Below, piece by piece: positions 56,866-64,000 of a DNA stretch of 64,000 nucleotides; positions within the stretch are counted from its first letter, which is position 1; each line of letters starts with the position of its first letter. Made by a program: the position numbers and the translations under genes. A model generated the notes under the pieces. The model saw only the letters and a program-made list of their open reading frames with translations. It was not told the origin of the DNA and searched no databases. The stretch is from Anaerolineae bacterium (GTDB lineage Bacteria; Chloroflexota; Anaerolineae; UBA4142; SHND01). The DNA is taken from NCBI GenBank assembly GCA_020851635.1, contig JADZCJ010000015.1, positions 61,900-125,899 on the forward strand, given 5' to 3'.

Positions 56866-58422
56866 ATGACACAAACGATTGCGATACTCGATTTTGGTTC
56901 GCAATACACCATGCTCATTGCGCGACGCGTGCGCGAGCAAAATGTGTATTGCGAAATTTTTTCGCCCCGCGTCACGCGCGCCGAATTGGAACGACTCGAC
57001 CTCGCGGGCGTGATCCTTTCGGGCGGACCGGCGAGCGTTTACGACGAGGGCGCGCCGCACATGCCCGAATTTGTGACAGAGCTCGGCGTGCCGGTGCTCG
57101 GCATTTGCTATGGGATGCAGCTGCGGGCGCACCAACTGGGCGGCAAGGTGGAACGCGCGCCGCAGCGCGAATTTGGTCCCGCCGTCGTGCGGATCACCTA
57201 CCCCGTTTCGTTTCTCTCGAATCTCGCGCCCGAACAAGCTGTGTGGATGAGTCACGGCGACAGTGTGTGCGCGCTGCCCGAAGGGTTCGAAAAACTGGCG
57301 GAATCGGACACCTGCTTTTTCGCGGCAATGAAAAATTCGGACCGCAGCATTTACGCGCTGCAATTTCACCCGGAGGTGGCGCATACGCCGAGCGGCAAGC
57401 AGATTTTGCGTCATTTTCTGTTCGAGATCTGCAAATGCGCGGGCGACTGGACGCCGGGCGCGTTTATCACAAGCACGGTCGCGCAGATTCGCGAACGAGT
57501 GGGCAGGGAACGCGTCTTGTGCGCGCTGAGCGGCGGCGTGGACTCGATGGTGGCGGCGACGTTGATCGAGCGCGCGGTGGGGGCGCAGTTGACATGCGTA
57601 TTCATTGACCACGGGCTGTTGCGACAGAACGAGGGCGCGGACGTGGCGTCGCTGGCACAGCAGATCGGCATCGAACTGGTCGCGGTGGATGCGCACGACT
57701 ATTTTTTGAAACAATTGGAGGGCGTGACGGACCCCGAACGCAAGCGCAAAATCATCGGCGCGGCGTTTGTGGAAAAATTTGACGAGACGGCGCGTTCGCT
57801 GGGGGCGCACAAATTCCTGGCGCAGGGGACGCTGTATCCCGACGTGATCGAGAGCGCCGCGCCGTTGGACACCGCCGAGGGGCGCACGCATGGCAACGCC
57901 GTGACGATCAAGACGCATCACAACGTGGGCGGACTGCCGACGACGATGGGGTTTGCGCTTTTGGAGCCGCTGCGGCACCTGTTCAAGGACGAAGTGCGCG
58001 CGGTGGGGGCGGAATTGGGTCTGCCCGAGCGCGTGGTGTGGCGGCAGCCGTTCCCCGGTCCCGGGCTCGCGGTGCGGATTCTGGGCGAGGTGACGCAGGA
58101 ACGGTTGGACACCTTGCGCGCGGCGGATGCGATCGTGCGCGAGGAAATTTTGAACGCAAACCTGGAAAAGGTGCCGTGGCAATATTTTGCCGTGCTGACG
58201 CCCGTGCAAACTGTCGGCGTGATGGGCGACCAGCGGACGTATGAAAATGTGCTCGCCATCCGCGCGGTGACGAGCGAGGACGGGATGACCGCCGACTGGG
58301 CGCGTCTGCCGCACGACCTACTGGCGCGGATGAGCACGCGGATTGTGAATTCGGTACGCGGGGTGAATCGAGTGGTGTATGACATTACGAGCAAACCGCC
58401 GGGGACGATCGAGTGGGAGTAG
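56866..58422 (+). CDS. guaA: GMP synthase (glutamine-hydrolysing)
   Basis: A 518-residue enzyme that converts XMP to GMP. The N-terminal class I amidotransferase has [18 protein letters not shown], the nucleophile in [11 protein letters not shown] and FHPEVAHT with the catalytic His. The ATP pyrophosphatase domain begins with the PP-loop [17 protein letters not shown]; the C-terminal dimer domain ends [14 protein letters not shown]. Length and order are standard. No clear Shine-Dalgarno; the gene follows a small SH3-like gene by 12 bases. Confidence 0.98.
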   Translation: MTQTIAILDFGSQYTMLIARRVREQNVYCEIFSPRVTRAELERLDLAGVILSGGPASVYDEGAPHMPEFVTELGVPVLGICYGMQLRAHQLGGKVERAPQREFGPAVVRITYPVSFLSNLAPEQAVWMSHGDSVCALPEGFEKLAESDTCFFAAMKNSDRSIYALQFHPEVAHTPSGKQILRHFLFEICKCAGDWTPGAFITSTVAQIRERVGRERVLCALSGGVDSMVAATLIERAVGAQLTCVFIDHGLLRQNEGADVASLAQQIGIELVAVDAHDYFLKQLEGVTDPERKRKIIGAAFVEKFDETARSLGAHKFLAQGTLYPDVIESAAPLDTAEGRTHGNAVTIKTHHNVGGLPTTMGFALLEPLRHLFKDEVRAVGAELGLPERVVWRQPFPGPGLAVRILGEVTQERLDTLRAADAIVREEILNANLEKVPWQYFAVLTPVQTVGVMGDQRTYENVLAIRAVTSEDGMTADWARLPHDLLARMSTRIVNSVRGVNRVVYDITSKPPGTIEWE

Positions 58423-58431
58423 GGGGATTTT

Positions 58432-58606
58432 GGATTGCTGATTGCTGATTGCTGATTGCTGATTTTCGATTTTCGATTTTCGATTGCTGATTGTGGGACG
58501 CCAGCTATGCAGGGCAGCGGGGATGGAAACGCGAATTTGCGCGAATCTTTACGAATCTACGCGAATTTTCCGTTTTATTCGCGTGAATTCGCGTAGATTT
58601 GCGGTT
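58432..58606. repeat. Two repeat types downstream of guaA
   Basis: First, four GATTGCTGATT units, three GATTTTC units and one more GATTGCTGATT (58435-58495). Then ACGCGAATTTGCGCGAATC and ACGAATCTACGCGAATTTTC (58519-58570) face the inverted TATTCGCGTGAATTCGCGTA (58575-58594), giving a large imperfect hairpin. A copy of the second type lies at 63908-63970. Confidence 0.7.
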
Positions 58607-58827
58607 CCAAGCGAAAGAACTTGCGTGACACGGATTGGGATTGTTGGTTCAGCAAGATGTCATTTTGGCGAGGGCGCGGCGGATTTGGACGAGGTTCAAT
58701 ACGTCCTCGCGGTTGCAGGTGCAGAGGGTCTAGGCGATGGGAAGGGCGCGGAGAAATTCGTCCGCGTCTTGGCAGTGAAAAGACAGTCTATATGGCGTCT
58801 GCAAAATGGCTTGACATCGGAATCGTC
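58607..58827 (-). other. Possible decayed reading frame
   Basis: On the minus strand one frame reads YRLSFHCQDADEFLRALPIA, stop, TLCTCNREDVLNLVQIRRAL and then AKMTSC. The composition is protein-like but interrupted. It may be a gene fragment; I do not recognise it. Confidence 0.25.
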
Positions 58828-58956
58828 ATTTCGAACGGTGCGTAGCGGAGTTTGCGATGCGATAAAATCCATCGCCGAAATCCTCTCTTGGCAAGCCGAG
58901 GATTTCGGCGATGCAATACATCGCAACTGGCGACAAGTGCGGTCGCCGTTCGAAAT
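58828..58956. repeat. 129-base nested inverted repeat
   Basis: A perfect inner stem, ATCGCCGAAATCCTC / GAGGATTTCGGCGAT, with a 12-base loop, is nested within TGCGATG / CATCGCA and the outer ATTTCGAACGG / CCGTTCGAAAT. It may be a structured RNA or a MITE-like element. Confidence 0.7.
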
Positions 58957-59005
58957 TACAAATTCTGCGGCTTGGCAGAAGCCATGCCCCTTCTTCCTCG
59001 ATCCG

Positions 59006-59034
59006 TTGAAATACTTTGGCTGCTCGCGTATAAT
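59006..59034 (+). promoter_or_regulatory. Strong promoter upstream of a broken small gene
   Basis: TTGAAA (59006-59011), 17 bases, TATAAT (59029-59034). The first readable product downstream is the frameshifted frame at 59151. Confidence 0.75.
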
Positions 59035-59150
59035 CATTTCTTAATTCTGGGGGGTACTGTCGTTTACGTGATGGGGCGAGCGATTCCCACTATCCGCGTC
59101 GGTCAAACAACTTCTGAATCCCTATATCGTCGATAACGTTGAGGGATATA

Positions 59151-59317
59151 ATGCCAAATTTAACCAAACGAATTCAAGAATTGCGAACTCTGTACAACAA
59201 GCATAAATCAACAGGCTTGAAGGAGATACCCTCTCTATACATTCCATCAGCCATCTTGTTGAAGCAGAACCAATAATTCGGCAATCATACGAAGCAATTG
59301 CAGCGAAATTAGCTTGA
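59151..59317 (+). pseudogene. Small unknown gene with a single-base frameshift
   Basis: ATG 59151 with GAGGG upstream reads MPNLTKRIQELRTLYNKHKS before ending early. Near 59215 the frame shifts, and another frame continues EGDTLSIHSISHLVEAEPII and then RQSYEAIAAKLA to a stop at 59317. Adding one base would give a protein of about 55 residues. It may be a decayed gene or a sequencing error. The family is not recognised. Confidence 0.45.
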
Positions 59318-59353
59318 CCAAATCAACTTGTGAATGCAAATCGAAGTACAGGT

Positions 59354-59506
59354 ATGCCGCTCACCTACGGTCTCGATTTCGGCACGTCCAATTCCGCCAT
59401 CGCGGTTTTTCAAAACGGCGGGGTAACGCTCGCGCCCATTGACCCCAGCGCGGCGAATCCGGCGGTGGCGAGCTCGGTGTTGTTTATTGACCGCGCGGGG
59501 GACAGT
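59354..59506 (+). pseudogene. N-terminal fragment of an Hsp70/YegD-like ATPase
   Basis: From ATG 59354 the frame reads MPLTYGLDFGTSNSAIAVFQ, then LAPIDPSAANPAVASSVLFIDRAGDS. This is the phosphate-1 loop and following segment of Hsp70/actin-fold proteins of the YegD type. Similarity stops near 59506, where the minus-strand cytochrome peroxidase gene ends; the rest of the frame is antisense to that gene. About 50 of an expected 400 or more residues remain, so a deletion or rearrangement has cut the gene. Confidence 0.75.
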
Positions 59507-60795
59507 CACGGCGCAACCGCGCTCAACAGAGAGGGCGGCGCGTTCACCGGCGCAGTCAGCGTCCCCAGAAACGCTTCCAGTTGTTTCAATTCGACGGGGG
59601 TCAAGCCCAACGGTTTTAATTCCGACACGCCCACCATCGCGGCGGGGGCGCGGTTATAGTGGTCGAGAATTTCGGGGAGCGTGGTGTAGCGCGCGTTGTG
59701 CATGAACGGCGCGATAAATTGGGTCTTGCGGAGGGAGGGCGTTTTGAACGCGCCGACGAGCGAGCCCGCGCGGGCGCGCATATAACGCAGCTGCGGACAA
59801 TCGCGCTCGGCGTCGTCGCTGTATTCGCTCCAACATTTGAATTCATCCGCAAAATTTTCGACCACCCCTTCGGCGCGCCCGAGATCGTGCTCTTTTTCGG
59901 CGTCTTGCGGGACGCCCGTATTGTGAAATTCATCGTCGGTCAAGAGCGGCGTGTTGTGACATCGGACGCAGCCCGCTTTGCCGATAAATAATCTCAGCCC
60001 CTCCCTTTCGTCCGCGGAAAAAATTTCCCCTGCCAGTTTGAAATCATTCGCCGCAACCGCATCCACATACTTGTCAAAACGCGACGCGCCCGGCAGCAGT
60101 TTGCGCTGATAGGCAGCGAGCGCTTTGCCCATGTTGGCATAGACGCGCGAAACGCCGTCCTGCTCCTGCGCGGTCATGCGGTCCCATGCGGCGCGGGCGG
60201 TCTCATCGGCGGCGGGTCCGGCATGTGCGGGCAGGCGCTGCAGGTCGGGGAGCGCGCCAAAGAGCGCCTCGTATGCGTCACGATAATTTTCGGCGATGAG
60301 GCGGGCGTACTGGGTGCGGTCGCCGCCTTGCTCGTTCGCATGTTCCAACGGCGCGAGCGCCTGGCTCCACAAACTGTCCTTGCGCCCATCCCAAAAGAAC
60401 CATTCCAGATAGCCGCTGCCGACCACGCTCTGGGTGCGGCGGCGCGTGTCCAACAGCCCGCGTCCGCGGGCGCGCGGGTCCTGAAAATTCAGTTCGGGGA
60501 TATGACACGACGCGCACGAGACCGTTCCGTCCGCGCTGAAACGTTTGTCGAAAAAGAGTTGATGCCCCAACGCAACCGCGCGCGGGTCATCGGCGACGAG
60601 GTTGGACTTGTCGGGCGCGAGCGGCGGCAGGTTCGAGAGCGAGAGGGAGCGCAAGGTCTTGATTTCGTCCGCCGTCCACGACGGGGGGGGGACGAACCGG
60701 ACAAAATAGATGAGCGCGGCGCCCAGAAGAAGGCACGCCGCTATCAGAATAATGCGCGTAGGTCTCGGCTTGAATGATAGGGAGAGATTTCTCAC
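59506..60795 (-). CDS. Di-heme cytochrome c peroxidase (CcpA/MauG family)
   Basis: A 429-residue protein. The N-terminal membrane anchor or signal is at about 13-33. Two c-type heme sites are present: CASCH near 93-97 and CVRCH near 275-279. Other marks are ALGHQLFFDKRFSADGTVSC, FFWDGRKDSLWSQALAPL and SLVGAFKTPSLRKTQFIAPFMHNARYTTLPEIL. It reduces peroxide in the periplasm or outside the membrane with electrons from c-type cytochromes, or acts as a MauG-like oxidase. The stop lies at the junction with the Hsp70 fragment. Confidence 0.93.
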   Translation of the reverse strand: MRNLSLSFKPRPTRIILIAACLLLGAALIYFVRFVPPPSWTADEIKTLRSLSLSNLPPLAPDKSNLVADDPRAVALGHQLFFDKRFSADGTVSCASCHIPELNFQDPRARGRGLLDTRRRTQSVVGSGYLEWFFWDGRKDSLWSQALAPLEHANEQGGDRTQYARLIAENYRDAYEALFGALPDLQRLPAHAGPAADETARAAWDRMTAQEQDGVSRVYANMGKALAAYQRKLLPGASRFDKYVDAVAANDFKLAGEIFSADEREGLRLFIGKAGCVRCHNTPLLTDDEFHNTGVPQDAEKEHDLGRAEGVVENFADEFKCWSEYSDDAERDCPQLRYMRARAGSLVGAFKTPSLRKTQFIAPFMHNARYTTLPEILDHYNRAPAAMVGVSELKPLGLTPVELKQLEAFLGTLTAPVNAPPSLLSAVAP

Positions 60796-60966
60796 TGCGT
60801 TCGAAATGACAGACGTGTTGGCGAATGATGGGTGTGTTGGCGAAATGATTCGGAGAGATTTCTCACTGCGTTCGAAATGACGGGTGTGTTGGCGAATGAT
60901 GGGTGTGTTGGCGAAATGATTCGGAGAGATTTCTCACTGCGTTCGAAATGACGGGTGTGTTGGCGA
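60781..60966. repeat. 71-base tandem repeat, about 2.6 copies
   Basis: Units start at 60781, 60852 and 60923 with GGAGAGATTTCTCACTGCGT, then TCGAAATGAC and GTGTTGGCGAATGATGGGTG. Read on the minus strand it gives the VISNAVRNLS-like peptide known from spurious ORFs in many genomes. The first copy overlaps the start of the peroxidase gene by 15 bases. Confidence 0.85.
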
Positions 60967-60984
60967 AATCAAGTCTCAGCCCGC

Positions 60985-61437
60985 TCAATAGACAAAGGGG
61001 ATGAGTTTTTTGACGCGGGCTTGATAGGTGGTGTACTCGGGATATTGCTCTATCAGCCATTGTTCTTCGCGGCGCGATTTAAGGTCGAACCAGACCAGGA
61101 GCGCGACAGTGCACAAAATGCTGATGAGCGAGCCCCACAGGATGCCCCACCCGAATCCGGCAATGAGAATGCCAAAATAAATCGGGTGGCGCACCAGACT
61201 ATATGCGCCGGAGGTGACGAGCGAATGATTGTCCGCGCGCGGCTTGGGCAGAGGCGAAAGATTTTCACCCAGATACAAAACGGCGACGGCGCCGATGCCC
61301 AGACCCGCGACAATCAGGACGCCGCCAAACAGCATGACAAACCAGGGGACCGCCAGGCGCGTCAAGGGCGCGCTGATAATGAGGACACCACCGATTATGA
61401 ATTGCCCGATCACCCAACCTTCGCCGCGACTGCCCAT
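60985..61437 (-). CDS. Isoprenylcysteine methyltransferase-like membrane protein
   Basis: A protein of about 150 residues with four to five membrane helices. It has the signature LVTSGAYSLVRHPIYFGILIAGFGWGI followed by RREEQWLIEQYPEYTTYQARVKKLIPFVY. This is the PEMT/ICMT-like fold (RHP-x-Y ... EE ... Y-x-x-Y), which methylates lipids or small molecules with AdoMet. Start ATG 61437 (MGSRGEGWVIG) is preferred to 61479. Substrate unknown. Confidence 0.85.
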   Translation of the reverse strand: MGSRGEGWVIGQFIIGGVLIISAPLTRLAVPWFVMLFGGVLIVAGLGIGAVAVLYLGENLSPLPKPRADNHSLVTSGAYSLVRHPIYFGILIAGFGWGILWGSLISILCTVALLVWFDLKSRREEQWLIEQYPEYTTYQARVKKLIPFVY

Positions 61438-61563
61438 ACGCACAAGTGTAACACGAAACGCGTCGGGGCGTATACTCAACAGACGCTTGGCTCGATTGTT
61501 TTACTTGCCCGCGGGCACATTTTTCTGTTGATTTCTGTGGGCTGTTCCATGGAGGTTGGTCGC

Positions 61564-62919
61564 ATGTCCTCGTTTCAAAAGGCGCTCTCCGGCCTGGCGC
61601 TGTGGCTTGTTTTTACTGCGGTGGTTTTTGTCCCGGCCGCCTATGCCGCCGATTTTCGGGGCGGTGAACGTGTGGTCATTGCCGCGGACCAGGTGATTGA
61701 TGATGACCTGTATGTTTCTGCTCAGGAACTTGTGATTGATGGGACGGTCAACGGCGACGTGTATGCGGTCGCGCAAACCATCACGATCAATGGCACGGTG
61801 GCATTCGATGTAAACGCTGCGGCGCAAACGCTCACGGTCAACGGTAAGGTGGGCAGCGATGCGCGGCTTGCGGGTCAGGCGATCACGTTTGGCGAGAACT
61901 CGCAAGTTACGCGCAGTCTGTTGTCCGCCGCGTTTAGTCTCGAAACCAAACCCGGCGCGCGCATCGGCAACGATTTGCTCCTGGTGGCATACCAGGGGCT
62001 GATGGCGGGGGATGTGGGCAAAGACGTAATCGCGGCGGCGAATGGCATCGAGCTGCGCGGCACAGTGGGCGGGAATGTGCGCGTCACGGTGGGAGACACG
62101 AGCGCCAACGCGTTTTCGCCGCGCATGTTTATGCGGAATATGCCCGTTTCCGTTCCGACGGTCCCGGCGGGATTAACGGTTGCGCCTTCCGCCGTCATCG
62201 CGGGCGACCTGATTTACGAATCCCAACAACCCGCGCGCGTAGAGAGCGGCTCCCGGGTGACCGGACCCGTGGTACAGCAAACGCCCGTGCCGACGGCGCA
62301 GGAACGCGGCGAACCCATTACTCTGGCGATGCAGCGAGCGCAGCAGACGCAAGCGCTGGTGGATACCGCCCTTGATCACGCGCGGCGATTTCTGATTCTG
62401 CTGCTGCTCGGGCTGCTCGCGGTGTGGCTGCTGCCCAAGTTCGTGAGCGCGCTGGCGGAAGCAATTCGCGCAAAACCGCTCGGCAGTCTGGGACGCGGCG
62501 TTTTGATGGTGGTGGGATTTATCGCCGCGCTGTTTATCATTGCCCTTGCGACTCTATTGTTCGCGCTCTTGTTTGGCGTGCTCACGCTCGGCGACCTGGC
62601 GGGGCTTGTCATCTCGACCGGGATTCTTGTGTTCGGCGCGCTGACGTTTGCCTACAGCGTCTTTACATCATATCTCGCGCCGGTTGTGGTGAGTTTTCTG
62701 ATCGGGCGCGCGATTTTTGATCGCGTGCAGGCGAGTTGGGCACAAAACCGCGTTGTCGCATTCGTGACAGGGCTGATCTGGTTGTCGCTGATTTCTGTCG
62801 TGCCGATTCTGAATGCGCTCATCGGCATTCTGGTCGCAGTGTTGGCGCTGGGCGCGCTGGCGCTGTGGTTTGGGGCGCGCCGTGCCGGTATGGAAGCGGC
62901 GGCAATGCCAGCCGTTTGA
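61564..62919 (+). CDS. Bactofilin-like (polymer-forming) membrane protein
   Basis: A 451-residue protein. The start is ATG 61564 with GGAGG 8 bases before. A signal peptide (ALSGLALWLVFTAVVFVPAAYA) is followed by a right-handed beta-helix of short repeats (VIDDDLYVSAQELVIDGTVNGDVYAVAQTITINGTV; VNAAAQTLTVNGKVGSDARLAGQAITFG) similar to bactofilins. Four to five membrane helices make up the C-terminal 170 residues (FLILLLLGLLAVWLLPKF). Exported beta-helix fused to a membrane domain is common in Chloroflexota and Actinobacteria-like proteins of unknown role. Confidence 0.8.
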   Translation: MSSFQKALSGLALWLVFTAVVFVPAAYAADFRGGERVVIAADQVIDDDLYVSAQELVIDGTVNGDVYAVAQTITINGTVAFDVNAAAQTLTVNGKVGSDARLAGQAITFGENSQVTRSLLSAAFSLETKPGARIGNDLLLVAYQGLMAGDVGKDVIAAANGIELRGTVGGNVRVTVGDTSANAFSPRMFMRNMPVSVPTVPAGLTVAPSAVIAGDLIYESQQPARVESGSRVTGPVVQQTPVPTAQERGEPITLAMQRAQQTQALVDTALDHARRFLILLLLGLLAVWLLPKFVSALAEAIRAKPLGSLGRGVLMVVGFIAALFIIALATLLFALLFGVLTLGDLAGLVISTGILVFGALTFAYSVFTSYLAPVVVSFLIGRAIFDRVQASWAQNRVVAFVTGLIWLSLISVVPILNALIGILVAVLALGALALWFGARRAGMEAAAMPAV

Positions 62920-62929
62920 TTCGAGAACC

Positions 62930-62971
62930 AAAAAAATCGCGGACGATGCGCTGCATCGCCCGCGATTTTTT
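62930..62971. terminator. Bidirectional intrinsic terminator
   Basis: AATCGCGG-A-CGATGC / GCATCG-C-CCGCGATT with A- and T-tracts on both sides. It serves the bactofilin-like gene (+) and the GIN-domain gene (-). Confidence 0.9.
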
Positions 62972-62980
62972 GTTGCCGGT

Positions 62981-63712
62981 TTATTTTGCTCCGAGCGATT
63001 TGATCGAGCCAAGACCCGAAACGGTTTGCCGGACCTGTGGACTGCCATAATATTCCACACTGCCCGCGCCGCTCAGACGCGCGTTGAGCGTGTCGGTTGC
63101 CCAGACCCGGGCGCTTCCAGCGCCGCTGATGCTCACACTCGCATTGGTACTTTTCAAATCAGCTGCGTTATAATTACCCAGCCCGGAAAGCGTAGCATCC
63201 TGTGTCTGCACCTCTCCGCCCAGGGTCATGTTGCCCGCGCCGCTGATCCCGGTCGTCAGGGTGGTCGCTTGAATTTGCGGAATGGTGACGTTGCCGGCGC
63301 CGCTTGTGCGCACGGTCAGCGAGTCACCCTTGAGCGATGGCGCGCTCACGTTCCCGGCGCCCGAGACGACAATCGAATCGAGCGTTTTGACTTGCAGGGT
63401 ATAGCGAATGGGTTTGGCCGGATTGAGCGCAAGCAGACCCCGCGTCGTATCGAGACCGATGTCGAGCGTTCCGTTTGTGACGGTCGTCTTGATCAGCGGC
63501 ATCAAGTTGTCGTCCGCTTGAATTGTCAAACTCTCGGTATCGCCCTGCACAATTTCGAGTTCGCCGACGCCCGAAAGCTGGACACGCTGAAAGTTGCTGA
63601 CTGCGCGCGATTCGGTGATCACATTGCCCGAACCGCGCGTGACGTTTGTGGCAAGACTGCATCCGACCAGTCCGATCAGTGCGAGAGCCAGAGCGGTAAT
63701 CAAATATTTCAT
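62981..63712 (-). CDS. GIN-domain (DUF2807) lipoprotein
   Basis: A 243-residue exported protein with a lipoprotein signal, MKYLITALALALIGLVGC, and a beta-helix built of repeated LSGVGELEIV, VSGAGNVSAPSL, TSGAGNVTIPQI, ISGAGNMTLGG, LSGLGNYNA and ISGAGSARVWA turns, typical of the putative auto-transporter adhesin head GIN domain. The G-x-G-x spacing of about 20 residues gives one helix coil per repeat. It probably acts at the cell surface; the ligand is unknown. Confidence 0.88.
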   Translation of the reverse strand: MKYLITALALALIGLVGCSLATNVTRGSGNVITESRAVSNFQRVQLSGVGELEIVQGDTESLTIQADDNLMPLIKTTVTNGTLDIGLDTTRGLLALNPAKPIRYTLQVKTLDSIVVSGAGNVSAPSLKGDSLTVRTSGAGNVTIPQIQATTLTTGISGAGNMTLGGEVQTQDATLSGLGNYNAADLKSTNASVSISGAGSARVWATDTLNARLSGAGSVEYYGSPQVRQTVSGLGSIKSLGAK

Positions 63713-63752
63713 GGCAAACTCCTTTCTTGTTTTTTTGATCTCGTCAGCGGGC

Positions 63753-63856
63753 TAGTGCATCATTAACCAACTTGATGTGCATCCTTTTTGTTGAACGCCC
63801 GCTCCTAACCGGTTCGGGACAATCCGGTTCACAAGAGCTTGTTTAATGATGCACTA
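63753..63856. repeat. 104-base element with 14-base terminal inverted repeats
   Basis: TAGTGCATCATTAA (63753-63766) and TTAATGATGCACTA (63843-63856) are perfect inverted termini around a non-coding centre that holds AACCGG and CCGGTT arms. It resembles a MITE. No clear target-site duplication is seen. Confidence 0.65.
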
Positions 63857-64000
63857 TTCCATCTAACTTTAATAAGCTGACAGATTCGGTCTCGACAACT
63901 CGGAGGAAAACGCGAATCTGCGCGAATTTGGGCTAATTTTGATCCTTATTCGTGGTTACGCAAAGCGTAACAATGATTCGTGCCAAGCCGCAGTTTGGCG
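63857..64000. repeat. Repeat-bearing end of the window
   Basis: No gene is visible. AACGCGAATCTGCGCGAATT and TTATTCGTGGTTACGC (63908-63962) are a second copy of the CGCGAAT-type hairpin at 58519-58606. Confidence 0.5.

Noticed and set aside
56518..58314. 598-codon minus-strand frame opposite guaA
   Set aside because: Shadow frame with Arg/His-rich composition; guaA is complete on the + strand.
61479..61900. Minus-strand frames upstream of the ICMT-like gene
   Set aside because: They are antisense to the signal peptide and beta-helix of the bactofilin-like protein and show no domain.

Overview
The window is a gene-dense bacterial chromosome segment with GC-rich coding regions and no plasmid or prophage backbone. 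The gene set suggests a Chloroflexota (Anaerolineae-like) bacterium: a full Min system, RodA/PBP2, a tig-clpP-clpX operon, a T-box-controlled lysC-asd operon, a MeaB/B12 mutase pair, LysM-cupredoxin surface proteins and abundant short intergenic repeats. The phylum is an inference from gene content and style. No rRNA or other decisive marker is present.

Layout. 1-6.8 kb: a partial flavin-binding oxidoreductase, then a cell-shape and division block (mrdA, two tandem minC, minD, minE, rodA) on the + strand. 6.8-13.3 kb: a minus-strand exopolysaccharide operon (aminotransferase, GT4 glycosyltransferase, O-antigen ligase-like protein, tyrosine autokinase, nucleotidyltransferase). 13.4-18.7 kb: a HEAT-repeat protein, a DNA-methylase-like protein with a degenerate active site, and a TetR regulator with a double operator followed by a DinB-like enzyme. 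18.7-32.6 kb, minus strand: MBL hydrolase, secA, an MNT nucleotidyltransferase, prs, cyclophilin lipoprotein, SRPBCC, FKBP, histidine phosphatase, meaB and B12-binding subunit, clpX, clpP, tig. 32.7-33.5 kb: tRNA-Leu(UAG) with three diverged tRNA-Leu-like tandem copies, and tRNA-Val(GAC). 33.5-39.6 kb: T-box leader, lysC, asd, an unknown gene, thrS and remnants of toxin-antitoxin loci. 39.8-46.6 kb: epimerase, S9 peptidase, CNNM/CBS protein, infC-rpmI-rplT and an rRNA methyltransferase.

46.6-51.6 kb, minus strand, is a probable four-gene module: a secreted M4 (thermolysin-like) protease, a PrsW-like membrane protein, a membrane-anchored PsbP/DcrB-like protein and an emfourin-like protein, the last resembling known M4-protease inhibitors. 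52.3-54.3 kb carries a full-length topoisomerase IB of the eukaryotic/thaumarchaeal type, with all five catalytic residues. This is the most unexpected gene in the window. 54.3-58.4 kb: two tandem LysM-cupredoxin proteins, a small SH3-like protein and guaA. 58.4-64 kb: repeats, gene fragments (including an Hsp70 N-terminus), a di-heme cytochrome c peroxidase, a small membrane methyltransferase-like protein, a bactofilin-like membrane protein and a GIN-domain lipoprotein.

Cross-cutting themes. Intergenic palindromic repeats recur, and at least three genes carry intergenic-style repeats in frame. Two genes (infC and topoisomerase IB) seem to use AUA and AUC start codons behind ideal Shine-Dalgarno sequences. 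Several genes have promoters placed so close that the transcripts would be leaderless. All calls come from reading the sequence; no searches were run.
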